A DNA stretch of 49,206 nucleotides from Methylobacterium sp. Leaf91 (GTDB taxonomy: Bacteria; Pseudomonadota; Alphaproteobacteria; Rhizobiales; Beijerinckiaceae), in contig NZ_LMMP01000023.1 in NCBI RefSeq assembly GCF_001422815.1, positions 1 to 49,206 of the forward strand. Direction: 5' to 3'. A program made the position numbers and the translations under genes. The notes below the pieces were generated by a model, which was not told the origin of the DNA, made no database searches, and was given only the letters and a program-made list of their open reading frames with translations. Every line of letters begins with the position of its first letter. The first letter of the stretch is position 1. Shown here piece after piece: positions 28,143 to 35,841 of the stretch.

Positions 28143-28269
28143 GACCCTCCCCCCTCTGCGGGGGAGGGTGGTCGCGGAGCGACCGGGAGAGGGGGCGACC
28201 TCTCCGATGATGGCGCTCCCCTCATCCGACTTGGCTGCGGGCCACCTTCTCCCGCAGAGGGGAGAAGGA
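28143..28269. repeat. CCCTCCCC-type palindromic intergenic repeat
   Basis: Three hairpins in a row: ACCCTCCCCC with GGGGGAGGGT, GGTCGC with GCGACC, and CCTTCTCC with GGAGAAGG at the far end. It lies between the convergent VWA membrane-protein gene and GNAT gene and could act as a bidirectional 3' structure. It differs in sequence from the CCTCATCC family. Confidence 0.65.
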
Positions 28270-28298
28270 GTGGCGTGCGTCTCACCCTCTGGGGAGGG

Positions 28299-28829
28299 TC
28301 AGCCTCGCGTCTCGCCGCCCAAGATTGCGAGCGGACGAACGGGCCTGACGGTCCCCGATACCGTCTCCAAGGCGCCGGGACGGAGTTCGAGCCAGAGGAA
28401 GCGCGCGGGGTCGACCGGTCCCGGCGGCAGCAGGCGGCCCGGCGGCACGGGCGCGAAGCCGAAGCGGCGGTAGTAGGGCGCGTCTCCCACCAGAATGACG
28501 AGCCCGTGGCCGCCGGCCCGCGCGGCGTCGAGGCTCGCCTGCATCAACGATCCGCCGATGCCGCGCTTACCGAAACTCGGATCCACCGTGAGCGGCCCCA
28601 GCACCAAAAGCGGCCCTCCCGCCTCCGCCGGAGCGACACGGACCGAGCCGACGAGATACGTGCCGACGAGCGCGGTGAAGCAGAGATCCGCCATGGGCCG
28701 GGCGCCTTCGCGCAGGCGATAGGCGGTGCGGGCGAAACGTCCCGGCCCGAAGGCGCGGGCGTGGAGGCGTTCGATGGAATCGGCGTCGCCCGGCCGCTCG
28801 GGCCGGATGACGAGGGGCAGGCTGGTCAT
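28299..28829 (-). CDS. GNAT family N-acetyltransferase, YhbS-like
   Basis: Protein of 176 residues with the GNAT acetyl-CoA fold: LGPLTVDPSFGKRGIGGSLM is the motif A loop (Q/RxxGxG/A form, here KRGIGG), followed by VILVGDAPYYRRFGFAPV, typical of the YhbS group. Substrate unknown. Its ATG overlaps the yejB stop in an ATGA arrangement, so it is translationally coupled to the transporter permease. By analogy with the acetyltransferase activity known to detoxify microcin C-type compounds, a link to a peptide imported by Yej is possible, but that is speculation from position. Confidence 0.88.
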   Translation of the reverse strand: MTSLPLVIRPERPGDADSIERLHARAFGPGRFARTAYRLREGARPMADLCFTALVGTYLVGSVRVAPAEAGGPLLVLGPLTVDPSFGKRGIGGSLMQASLDAARAGGHGLVILVGDAPYYRRFGFAPVPPGRLLPPGPVDPARFLWLELRPGALETVSGTVRPVRPLAILGGETRG

Positions 28830-29932
28830 GTCGCCCGCGCCGAGAAATCGATGCGCGGATCGATCCAGGTGTAGATCAAGTCGGAGAGCAGGTTCACCGC
28901 CAGACCCATCAGCGAGAAGATGTAGAGCGTGGCGAAGACGATCGGGTAATCGCGCCCGACGATGGCGGTAAAGGACAGGAGGCCGAGCCCGTCGAGGGAG
29001 AAGATCGTCTCGATGAGCAGGGAGCCGGCGAAAAAGGCCGAGATGAACGCGCCGGGAAAGCCCGCCACCACGATCAGCATGGCGTTGCGGAACACGTGTC
29101 CGTAGAGCACACGCCGCTCGGTGAGGCCCTTCATCCGCGCCGTCATCACGTATTGCTTACGGATCTCGTCGAGGAACGAGTTTTTGGTAAGGAGCGTCGA
29201 GGTGGCGAAGGCGCCGAGCACCAGGGCGGTGAGGGGCAGCGTCATGTGCCAGGCGTAATCGACGATCTTGCCCCAGAGGGTGAAGTTCTCCCAGCCCTCG
29301 CTGGTGAGGCCCCGGATCGGGAAGACCTGCAGGAACGAGCCGCCGGCGAACAGGATGATGAGGGCGATGCCGAACAGGAAGCTCGGGATCGCGTAGCCGA
29401 CGATGACGATGCTGGAGGTCCACAGGTCGAAGCGCGAGCCGTCCTTCACCGCCTTGCGGATGCCCAGCGGAATCGAGATTGCGTAGGACAGCAGAGTCAT
29501 CCACAGGCCGAGGGAGATCGAGACCGGCAACCGCTCGCGGATCAGCTGCAGCACCGAGACGTCGCGAAAATAGCTCTTACCGAAATCGAAGGTGGCGTAG
29601 TCCCACAGCATCTTGGCGAAGCGCTCGGGTGCCGGCTTGTCGAAGCCGAATTGCTGTTCGAGCTTCTTGATGAAGGCCGGGTCGAGCCCCTGTGCGCCGC
29701 GATAGCGCGAGCTCGTCTCCGAGCCGCCGCCGGCCGAGCGCCCGCCGCCGCCGAGATCGCCGGCCCCGCCGGTGACGCGGGACAGGCTGCCCTCGTTCTG
29801 GCCCTGAAGCTGCGCCAGCACGCGCTCCACCGGCCCGCCGGGGGCGAACTGGACGATGACGAAGGTGATGAGCATGATCCCGAAGATCGTCGGTACCATG
29901 AGGGCGATGCGGCGCAGGATGTAGGCGAGCAC
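28826..29932 (-). CDS. yejB: Peptide ABC transporter permease YejB
   Basis: Inner-membrane permease of the oligopeptide/microcin C uptake family (binding-protein-dependent transport). The protein has 368 residues. The first helix is at about 8-30 (RRIALMVPTIFGIMLITFVIV), followed by a periplasmic loop with a Gly/Ser-rich insert (about 45-80), then five more helices. The EAA-type cytoplasmic loop is around MTARMKGLTERRVLYGHVFRNA, and the tail is LIYTWIDPRIDFSAR, characteristic of YejB. It lies nine bases after the second binding protein. The usual partners yejE and yejF do not follow. Confidence 0.95.
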   Translation of the reverse strand: MLAYILRRIALMVPTIFGIMLITFVIVQFAPGGPVERVLAQLQGQNEGSLSRVTGGAGDLGGGGRSAGGGSETSSRYRGAQGLDPAFIKKLEQQFGFDKPAPERFAKMLWDYATFDFGKSYFRDVSVLQLIRERLPVSISLGLWMTLLSYAISIPLGIRKAVKDGSRFDLWTSSIVIVGYAIPSFLFGIALIILFAGGSFLQVFPIRGLTSEGWENFTLWGKIVDYAWHMTLPLTALVLGAFATSTLLTKNSFLDEIRKQYVMTARMKGLTERRVLYGHVFRNAMLIVVAGFPGAFISAFFAGSLLIETIFSLDGLGLLSFTAIVGRDYPIVFATLYIFSLMGLAVNLLSDLIYTWIDPRIDFSARAT

Positions 29933-29941
29933 GTCTGGTCC

Positions 29942-31804
29942 TCAATTCCTGCCGATTCGCCGGGCCTTGTCGGCATCGTGCCACCAGATCGCCGGCGCGC
30001 CGAGATCGTAGGCCGGTCCGGGGGAGGGGTGGCCGTAGACGTCCCAGAGGGCAAGGCGGTGATCGGCCTTGTACCACATCGGAATCCAGTAGCGGCCCGA
30101 GCGCAGCACCCGGTCGAGGGCGCGGGCGGCGACGGTGAGATCGGCGCGGGTGGACGCATCGAGCACCCGGCCGATCAGGGCGTCCACCGTGGCGTTGGAG
30201 ATCCCGGCGAGGTTGTCCGAGCCCGGCGTGGCGGCGCTGGCCGAGCCGTAGACCTGCCTCAGTTCCGGCCCGGGCGTCGGGCCGTTGCTATAGCGGCGCG
30301 AGGTGATGTCGAAGTCGAAATCCTTCAGGCGGGACTGATACTGGGAGGTGTCCACCCGCCGGATGGTGGCCTTGATCCCGATCAGGCCGAGATTACGGAT
30401 GAAGGATTGGGTGTGCGGCTCGAGGGCCGGATCCGCGTCGAGGAACTCGATCTCCAGGGGCTTGCCTCCCGGCAGCGCGATGGTGCCGCCCTCCCGCGTG
30501 CAGCCCGCCTCGCGCAAGAGCGCCACGGCGCGGCTGAGCAGTGCCCGGTCCTGGCCGGAGCCGTCGGACTGCGCCGGCTGCCAGGCTTCGCCGAAGACCT
30601 CGTCCGGTAGTCCGGCGCGCATGGGGTCGAGCAGCGCGAGCTCCTCGGCCGAGGGCTTTCCGGTGGCCTTGAGGTCGGAATTCTCGAAGAAGGAGGCCGT
30701 GCGGATATAGGCGCCGAACATCAGGTTCTTGTTCGCCCAGGGGAAGTCGAAACACAGGCCGATCGCCTCGCGGACCCGGCGATCCTTGAAGGCTTCGCGC
30801 CGCGTATTGATCCACCAGCCCTGCGTGCCGGAAGGGCGCGCATCGGGCACGACCTCCTTGCGCACGCGGCCCTCGCGGAAGGCGGGGAAATCGTAGCCCG
30901 TCGCCCAGACGCGGGCGGTGAACTCCTCGCGGAAGGTGAAGATGCCGCTCTTGAACGCCTCGAACGCCACCTGACGATCGCGGAAATACTCGTAGCGGAT
31001 CTGCTCGAAATTGTTCTGGCCCACCATCACCGGCAGGTCGGCGGCCCAGTAATCGGCCACCCGCTCCAGCTCGATGAAGCGGCCGGCTTCCAGGCGCCCG
31101 ACCTTGTAGGGGCCGGACCCCATCGGCGGCTCCAGGGTGGAGGCTTCGAAGTCGCGGCCCGCGTAATAGGCCTTCGAGAAGATCGGCAGGGTGGCGACGA
31201 AGAGCGGCAGATCGCGGCTGCGGCCCTTCTCGAATCGCACGACCAACATCTCGTCGCTCTCGGCCACGGCATCCGCCATGTCGCGGATCACCTGCGAAAT
31301 CTCGGGGTGGCCCTTCTCCTTCAGTAGATTCAGGGAGAAGGCGACATCGGCGGCGGTGAGGCGCGTGCCATCGTGGAACCGCGCCTGGGGGCGAAGGGTG
31401 AAGCGGTAGGTGAGGCCGTCCTCGCTCGCTTCCACGCTGCGGGCGACGAGGCCATAGAGCGAATCGGGCTCGTCCAGCGCCCGCACCATCAGCGTATCGA
31501 AGGTGAGGTTCATGCCGGCGGCGCCGTCGCCGCGCAGGACGTAGATGTTGAGGGTGTTGAACGTGTCGCCGGCCTGGTTGCCGAGGGTCGCCGAGAGCTG
31601 CGCCGAGAACCGGCCGCCGCGTGGCGCGGCCGGGTTCACATAGGCGAAATGCGGGAAGTCGGCCGGGTATTTCAGTTCCCCGAAACTCGACATGCCGTGT
31701 CTCGCCCCGGTGAGGGCGGCCCCCGCCGGCTTCGTCAGGGCGGTGGCGATGCCGAGGGCGCCGGCCCCGGCGACGAAGTCCCGGCGGGTCGGCGCGAACC
31801 TCAC
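29942..31804 (-). CDS. YejA-type solute-binding protein, second copy, Tat leader
   Basis: Family 5 periplasmic binding protein of 620 residues for peptides. The GTG start at 31804 overlaps the upstream gene's TGA (GTGA), giving an N-terminus with a twin-arginine motif (TRRDFVAG) and hydrophobic stretch to about residue 30. The mature part starts FGELKYPADFPHFAYVNPAAPRGG and aligns along its length with the upstream paralogue (for example NNFEQIRYEYFRD against NNFGTMRNEYFRD). A longer open frame extends upstream into the paralogue and is rejected. Ligand unknown; the family binds oligopeptides and microcin C-like compounds. Confidence 0.92.
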   Translation of the reverse strand: MRFAPTRRDFVAGAGALGIATALTKPAGAALTGARHGMSSFGELKYPADFPHFAYVNPAAPRGGRFSAQLSATLGNQAGDTFNTLNIYVLRGDGAAGMNLTFDTLMVRALDEPDSLYGLVARSVEASEDGLTYRFTLRPQARFHDGTRLTAADVAFSLNLLKEKGHPEISQVIRDMADAVAESDEMLVVRFEKGRSRDLPLFVATLPIFSKAYYAGRDFEASTLEPPMGSGPYKVGRLEAGRFIELERVADYWAADLPVMVGQNNFEQIRYEYFRDRQVAFEAFKSGIFTFREEFTARVWATGYDFPAFREGRVRKEVVPDARPSGTQGWWINTRREAFKDRRVREAIGLCFDFPWANKNLMFGAYIRTASFFENSDLKATGKPSAEELALLDPMRAGLPDEVFGEAWQPAQSDGSGQDRALLSRAVALLREAGCTREGGTIALPGGKPLEIEFLDADPALEPHTQSFIRNLGLIGIKATIRRVDTSQYQSRLKDFDFDITSRRYSNGPTPGPELRQVYGSASAATPGSDNLAGISNATVDALIGRVLDASTRADLTVAARALDRVLRSGRYWIPMWYKADHRLALWDVYGHPSPGPAYDLGAPAIWWHDADKARRIGRN

Positions 31805-33684
31805 CGCGGCGCCCCGGTCTTGGCGGCGAGCGCCTCGTCGTACCACCACGTGGTCGGGAAGCCGGACGAACCGTAGAGCGGGAGGGTCGCCGGGTGCGCG
31901 AACCGGTTCCAGCGCAGGGTCCGCCACACGTTCGAGGCCCATTGCGGCACGACGAAGTTGTGGGCGAGGAGCACCCGGTCGAGGGCGTGGGTGGCGGCAA
32001 GCACGCCCGGGCGGTCCTTGGCGAAGATCACACGCTCGATCAGCGTATCGATGGCCGGGTCCTTGATGCCGATCAGGTTGCGCGATCCCTGCTTGTCGGC
32101 CGCGGCCGAGCCCCAATATTCGCGCTGCTCGTTACCGGGCGAAAGCGACTGGCCCCAGGAACTCGTGGTCACGTCGAAGTCGAAGCCGCGCAGCCGGTTC
32201 TGGTATTGCGCCTGGTCGATGACGCGCAGCGAGGTCTGGATGCCGATGAGCTTCAACTGAGCCGAGAAGGGCAGGATCACCCGCTCGAACACGCTCTGGA
32301 ACTCCAGGAACTCGACCGTGAGCGGTTCACCGGTCTTCACGTTGGTCATGCGCCCGTCGCGAAGCTCGTAGCCGGCCTCCTTGAGGAGGCGCACCGCCTC
32401 GCGCAGGTTGGCGCGCACGGCATCGGGCGTGCCGTTGACCGGGTTCGCGTAAGGGGTCGTGAAGACGGAGGCCGGGACTTTGTCCTTCACCGCCTCGAGG
32501 ATCGCCAGTTCCTCACCCTGGGGGAGCCCCGACGAGGCGAGTTCCGAGCCGAAGTAGTAGGAGTCGATCCGCTTGTAGAGGCCGTAGAACAGCGAGCGGT
32601 TCATCTCCTCGAAATTCATGGCGAGGTTGAAGGCGCGCCTCACCCGCTCGTCGGCGAATTTCGCCTTGCGGGTGTTGAAGACGAAGGCCTGCATGGTGCC
32701 GTTCCCGCGATCGGGGAACTCCTCCTTGATCAGGCGCCCCTCCTTCACGGCGGGGAAATCGTCATAGGCCGTGGCCCAGTTGCGGGCGACGTTCTCGGCC
32801 CGGAAGTCGAACAGGTCGCCCTTCAGCGCCTCGATCAGCACGGTGGAATCGCGAAAATACTCGTTGCGCATCGTGCCGAAATTGTTGCGTCCGGCATTCA
32901 CCGGCATGTCGGCGCCCCAGTAATCGGCCACGCGCTCATAGGTGGCGCTGCGGCCCGGCTCGAACTTGGCGAGGCGGTAGGGGCCGGAGCCCAGCGGCAT
33001 CTCGAGGGTGGTCTGGGTAACGTCGCGCTGGCGCCCTTCCGCGTCCTTGCCCGTCCACCAGTGCTTGGGCAGCACGCGGAGCTGGCCGAGCACCTGCGGT
33101 AATTCGCGGTTGCCCTTCTCGGCGAAGGTGAAGGTGACCTCGCGCGGGCCGGTGACTTCGCCCTTCGCCACCGTCTGGTAATAGGCGGCGTAGAACGGGC
33201 TGTTGGCCTTCAGGGTCTCGTAGGACCAGACCACATCCTCCGGCGTGATCGGCTTGCCGTCGTGCCAGCGGGCGTTCTCGCGCAGGCGGTAGGTCACGGA
33301 GGAGAGGTCGTCGGCGAGTTTCGCCCCCTCGGCCAGCAGGCCGTAGGAGGTGAAGGGCTCGTCGAGCGATTCCGTCATGAGGGTATCGTAGATCTGGCCG
33401 ATCCCGCTCTCGAGATCGCCCTTCAGCCCGGAGACGACGAGATTGAAATTGTCGAACCCGCCCTGGGCCCCGAGGCGGACGAGGCCGCCCTTGGGGGCCT
33501 TCGGGTCCGCGTAATCGAAATGCTTGAAATCGGCCGGATATTTCGGCTCGCCCATCAGCGTGAGGGCATGGGCCCACCCGCTTTCCTGCGTGGCGGCGCG
33601 CGCACTCTCCGCGAAGCTCGCCACGGCGAGGGAGACTGCCAAGGTAGCGGCGAGTAGGCGTCCGATCAGGGCTGTTCGCTTCAC
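31801..33684 (-). CDS. yejA: YejA-type solute-binding protein, first copy, Sec leader
   Basis: Family 5 periplasmic binding protein of 627 residues, first gene of the Yej run. The chosen GTG at 33684 has GGGAGA about 10 bases upstream and gives a clean Sec signal peptide (KRTALIGRLLAATLAVSLA, cleavage after SARA). Mature protein begins around WAHALTLMGEPKYPADFKHF. Further conserved stretches are NARWHDGKPITPEDVVWSYE and VRRAFNLAMNFEEMNRSLFY. The open frame continues upstream to 33780, but that extension would destroy the signal peptide. It delivers ligand to YejB with the second copy or alone. Confidence 0.94.
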   Translation of the reverse strand: MKRTALIGRLLAATLAVSLAVASFAESARAATQESGWAHALTLMGEPKYPADFKHFDYADPKAPKGGLVRLGAQGGFDNFNLVVSGLKGDLESGIGQIYDTLMTESLDEPFTSYGLLAEGAKLADDLSSVTYRLRENARWHDGKPITPEDVVWSYETLKANSPFYAAYYQTVAKGEVTGPREVTFTFAEKGNRELPQVLGQLRVLPKHWWTGKDAEGRQRDVTQTTLEMPLGSGPYRLAKFEPGRSATYERVADYWGADMPVNAGRNNFGTMRNEYFRDSTVLIEALKGDLFDFRAENVARNWATAYDDFPAVKEGRLIKEEFPDRGNGTMQAFVFNTRKAKFADERVRRAFNLAMNFEEMNRSLFYGLYKRIDSYYFGSELASSGLPQGEELAILEAVKDKVPASVFTTPYANPVNGTPDAVRANLREAVRLLKEAGYELRDGRMTNVKTGEPLTVEFLEFQSVFERVILPFSAQLKLIGIQTSLRVIDQAQYQNRLRGFDFDVTTSSWGQSLSPGNEQREYWGSAAADKQGSRNLIGIKDPAIDTLIERVIFAKDRPGVLAATHALDRVLLAHNFVVPQWASNVWRTLRWNRFAHPATLPLYGSSGFPTTWWYDEALAAKTGAPR

Positions 33685-33958
33685 GAGGCGGCTGTCTCCC
33701 GAATTCCATGGCCGAAGCCGTAGAGGGCTCAGGCGGCATGTCCTTCTAGGACGCCGGGGCGGGGCACGCCAAGCGGGCAAGTCCCAGGCGCGTCGGTTGA
33801 ACGCGTGGGAGGACCGTCCTCCGAAGGACGTCGGAGTGCTTGACGCAACTCTAGATCAGGGTCGATTTTCCCGCGACGTACCACACCGTAGCGGGAGCGG
33901 GAGCGGGAGTTTCGTGAGAGAGGGGAAGAACCTGTTTAGGCTGTTTTCCCAAGGGCTT

Positions 33959-34074
33959 ACCTCATCCTGAGGTGCCGCGCAGCGGCCTCGAAGGAGGCCT
34001 CCAGAACCCATAGAGCAGACTGGAGGGCTCCTTCGAGGCCCTTTGCTCAGGCAAAGGGCACCTCAGGATGAGGT
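33959..34074. repeat. CCTCATCC-type cloverleaf palindrome, copy A
   Basis: Perfect 17-base outer arms (33959-33975 and 34058-34074, ACCTCATCCTGAGGTGC and its complement). Inside, a second perfect pair of 13 bases, GGCCTCGAAGGAG (33984-33996) with its complement at 34028-34040, and two side hairpins: GCCGC/GCGGC on the left and GCCCTTTGC/GCAAAGGGC on the right. Folded, this gives a cloverleaf-like shape. Confidence 0.9.
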
Positions 34075-34096
34075 GGTCTGATTGGATAATCGACTG

Positions 34097-34131
34097 CTAC
34101 GGATGATCCGCTCACGCCTGATCATCCGTAG
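34097..34131 (-). other. Perfect 12-bp inverted repeat after the hydroxyacid dehydrogenase gene
   Basis: Arms CTACGGATGATC (34097-34108) and its complement (34120-34131) with an 11-base loop, 22 bases after the gene's stop on the minus strand. No T-tract follows, so it may be a factor-assisted terminator, a 3' stabiliser or a protein site. Confidence 0.5.
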
Positions 34132-34153
34132 GACAAATCCGATCGACCGGACG

Positions 34154-35419
34154 TCAGACGATCTGAACGCTCTTGGGCGTGATCTCGGCGATCTTGGTGG
34201 CGCCGACCTGGCGCATGATCGTCTCGAACTCGCGCTGCATCAGGGTGAGCACCATCTCGACGCCCGGCTGGCCGAAGGCGGCGAGGCCCCAGATGTAGGG
34301 ACGACCGACGCAGACGGCGGTGGCGCCGAGCGCCAGGGCCTTGAGCACGTCGGTGCCGCGGCGGAACCCGCCATCGATGAGGACCGGCACCTTGCCGTTC
34401 ACGGCAGCGACCACCTCGGGCAGCGCGCCGATGGTCGATTGCAGGCTCTCCTCGGCGCGGCCGCCGTGGTTGGAGACGATGATCGCGTCGACGCCGTGGG
34501 TAAGGGCGATCTTGGCATCTTCCTGGGTCATGATGCCCTTGAGGACGAGCTTGCCCTTCACGATGCCGCGCAGGCGCTTCACGTAATCCCAGGTCATGCC
34601 GGTGCCGTAGAGGTTGGTGACCTTCGACACGTCGATCTCGTCGAACATCGGCTTGCGGCTGACTTCGTTCTTGAAGCCGGGCGTGTGGCAATCGGTACAG
34701 GTGCGGGTGTCGGCGCGGCGCTCGCGGAACAGCGTCTCGGTGTTGCGGCCGCCCTGGCGATCCACGGTGAGCACGATGGCCGGCGCGCCGGCCGCCTCGG
34801 CCCGTTTCACCAGCTTCTCGGTCACAGCCCAATCGTCGGTCGGGTAGAGCATGTACCAGACGGGCGCGCCGCGCTCCTTGATGACATCCTCGATCGAGGT
34901 GCTGCCCACCGTGGACAGGATCATCTGATGACCCTTGACCTTGCAGGCGCGGGCGGCGGCGGACTCCGCCTCGGGGTGGAACGCGCCTACGCTGCTGACG
35001 GGCGCCAGGGCGATGGGGCTGGCCCAGGTCTCGCCGAAGATCTTCACGGTGGTGTCGATCTTGCGCACGTCGATCAGGCGACGGGCACGGACGTGGATCC
35101 TGTCGAAATCGTCACGGTTGGCCTTCAGCGTCTTGTCGGCGTCGACGCCGCTGGCAAGGTAGCCGTAATGCGCCGGCGGCAATTCCTTCTTCGCCACGGG
35201 CTCGAAATCGAACACGTTGAGGGCCTGCGCCGGGGAGGCGATGAGGTCGCCGTTCATCACGGGAGCGGCGCGGAGCACGTCGTAGCTCTGGGCCACGGCT
35301 TCGGTGGTTCCGAAAGCGGCGATGCCGGCCAGGGCGCGGGCAGCGCTCGGTGCGAAAAGCGGGCTGGTCGAGAAATACGTCAGCAGCTTGCGACGGTGGA
35401 TCGATGCATGCTCGCTCAT
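34154..35419 (-). CDS. FMN-dependent alpha-hydroxyacid (lactate-type) dehydrogenase with a CxxCH motif and Tat-like leader
   Basis: Protein of 421 residues in the glycolate oxidase/lactate dehydrogenase family, which oxidises 2-hydroxyacids to 2-oxoacids with FMN in a TIM barrel. Catalytic features are HYGYLASGVDADKTL near the N-terminus, WYMLYP, LVLKGIM (FMN Lys), His318 in SNHGGR, and DGGFRRGTDVLKALALGA. The start at 35419 has AAGGGCAGAG upstream and gives an N-terminus with RRK at 9-11, a mild hydrophobic stretch and AVAQ: a probable Tat signal, so a periplasmic enzyme. Cys241, Cys244 and His245 (TCTDCHTPGF) form a heme c attachment motif in the loop after barrel strand 4. Electrons would then pass to a cytochrome c, possibly the one encoded upstream. 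Substrate not determined. Confidence 0.88.
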   Translation of the reverse strand: MSEHASIHRRKLLTYFSTSPLFAPSAARALAGIAAFGTTEAVAQSYDVLRAAPVMNGDLIASPAQALNVFDFEPVAKKELPPAHYGYLASGVDADKTLKANRDDFDRIHVRARRLIDVRKIDTTVKIFGETWASPIALAPVSSVGAFHPEAESAAARACKVKGHQMILSTVGSTSIEDVIKERGAPVWYMLYPTDDWAVTEKLVKRAEAAGAPAIVLTVDRQGGRNTETLFRERRADTRTCTDCHTPGFKNEVSRKPMFDEIDVSKVTNLYGTGMTWDYVKRLRGIVKGKLVLKGIMTQEDAKIALTHGVDAIIVSNHGGRAEESLQSTIGALPEVVAAVNGKVPVLIDGGFRRGTDVLKALALGATAVCVGRPYIWGLAAFGQPGVEMVLTLMQREFETIMRQVGATKIAEITPKSVQIV

Positions 35420-35841
35420 AACACTCTGCCCTTCAAATCCGTTCGACCTATGCGCCGTTTCCACGGCCCAGATTACGGGGCTTTCCTGCATCATTTTTAT
35501 TGTGCAATGCAATAACTGATATAATTCTAACTCAATGTGGTGGTGTCCCACTCCCCCGTCCTACCGGGAAATCCTTCCACAAAGTCGACAGGGAGACTGT
35601 TTTTCGACTCACAGCGCAGGATTATCGTGCTTAATTTGCTGTCATCACGATCATGCGATCCGCACCGCCTCAGTCACCGGGTGAGCCGGCTTTCACATTA
35701 TTTTGCTGCAGTGCGGGATGCTGTCGGCCCGGGTGATTCCCTCGTTGGAAACGCGGCGCATGTCCTGGAACGCAAAAGGCCGGGACAAGCCCGGCCTTTC
35801 CGATCGTTCATCGATGCGGGAACTTCCCCCAGTCGCGTAGC
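35420..35841 (-). promoter_or_regulatory. AT-rich promoter region of the hydroxyacid dehydrogenase gene
   Basis: A 422-base gap. The first 100-220 bases upstream of the gene are clearly richer in A and T than the rest of the window (35490-35540 especially). They include ATTG-N7-CAAT at 35499-35513, which could be an operator, and a TATAAT hexamer at 35520-35525 on the plus strand. No small gene is supported. The cycM terminator lies at 35774-35799. Confidence 0.45.
35774..35799 (-). terminator. Terminator after the anchored cytochrome c gene
   Basis: Ten-base-pair stem AAAGGCCGGG/CCCGGCCTTT (35775-35784 with 35790-35799) followed on the minus strand by TTTTGCG. It lies 43 bases past the cytochrome stop, so the two genes are probably separate transcripts. 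Confidence 0.75.

Larger units (their letters stand above)
33685..34153. other. 469-base intergenic region between yejA and the hydroxyacid dehydrogenase gene
   Basis: No gene. From left to right it holds the yejA promoter side; a 15-base inverted repeat GGAGGACCGTCCTCC near 33808; a short GCGGGA hexamer run near 33892-33911; the large palindrome at 33959-34074; and a 12-base-pair stem at 34097-34131 belonging to the 3' end of the next gene. Confidence 0.5.

Noticed and set aside
31805..32116. Longer form of the second YejA-type protein
   Set aside because: The extension lies in the coding sequence of the first copy in another frame; the GTGA overlap start gives a proper export signal.
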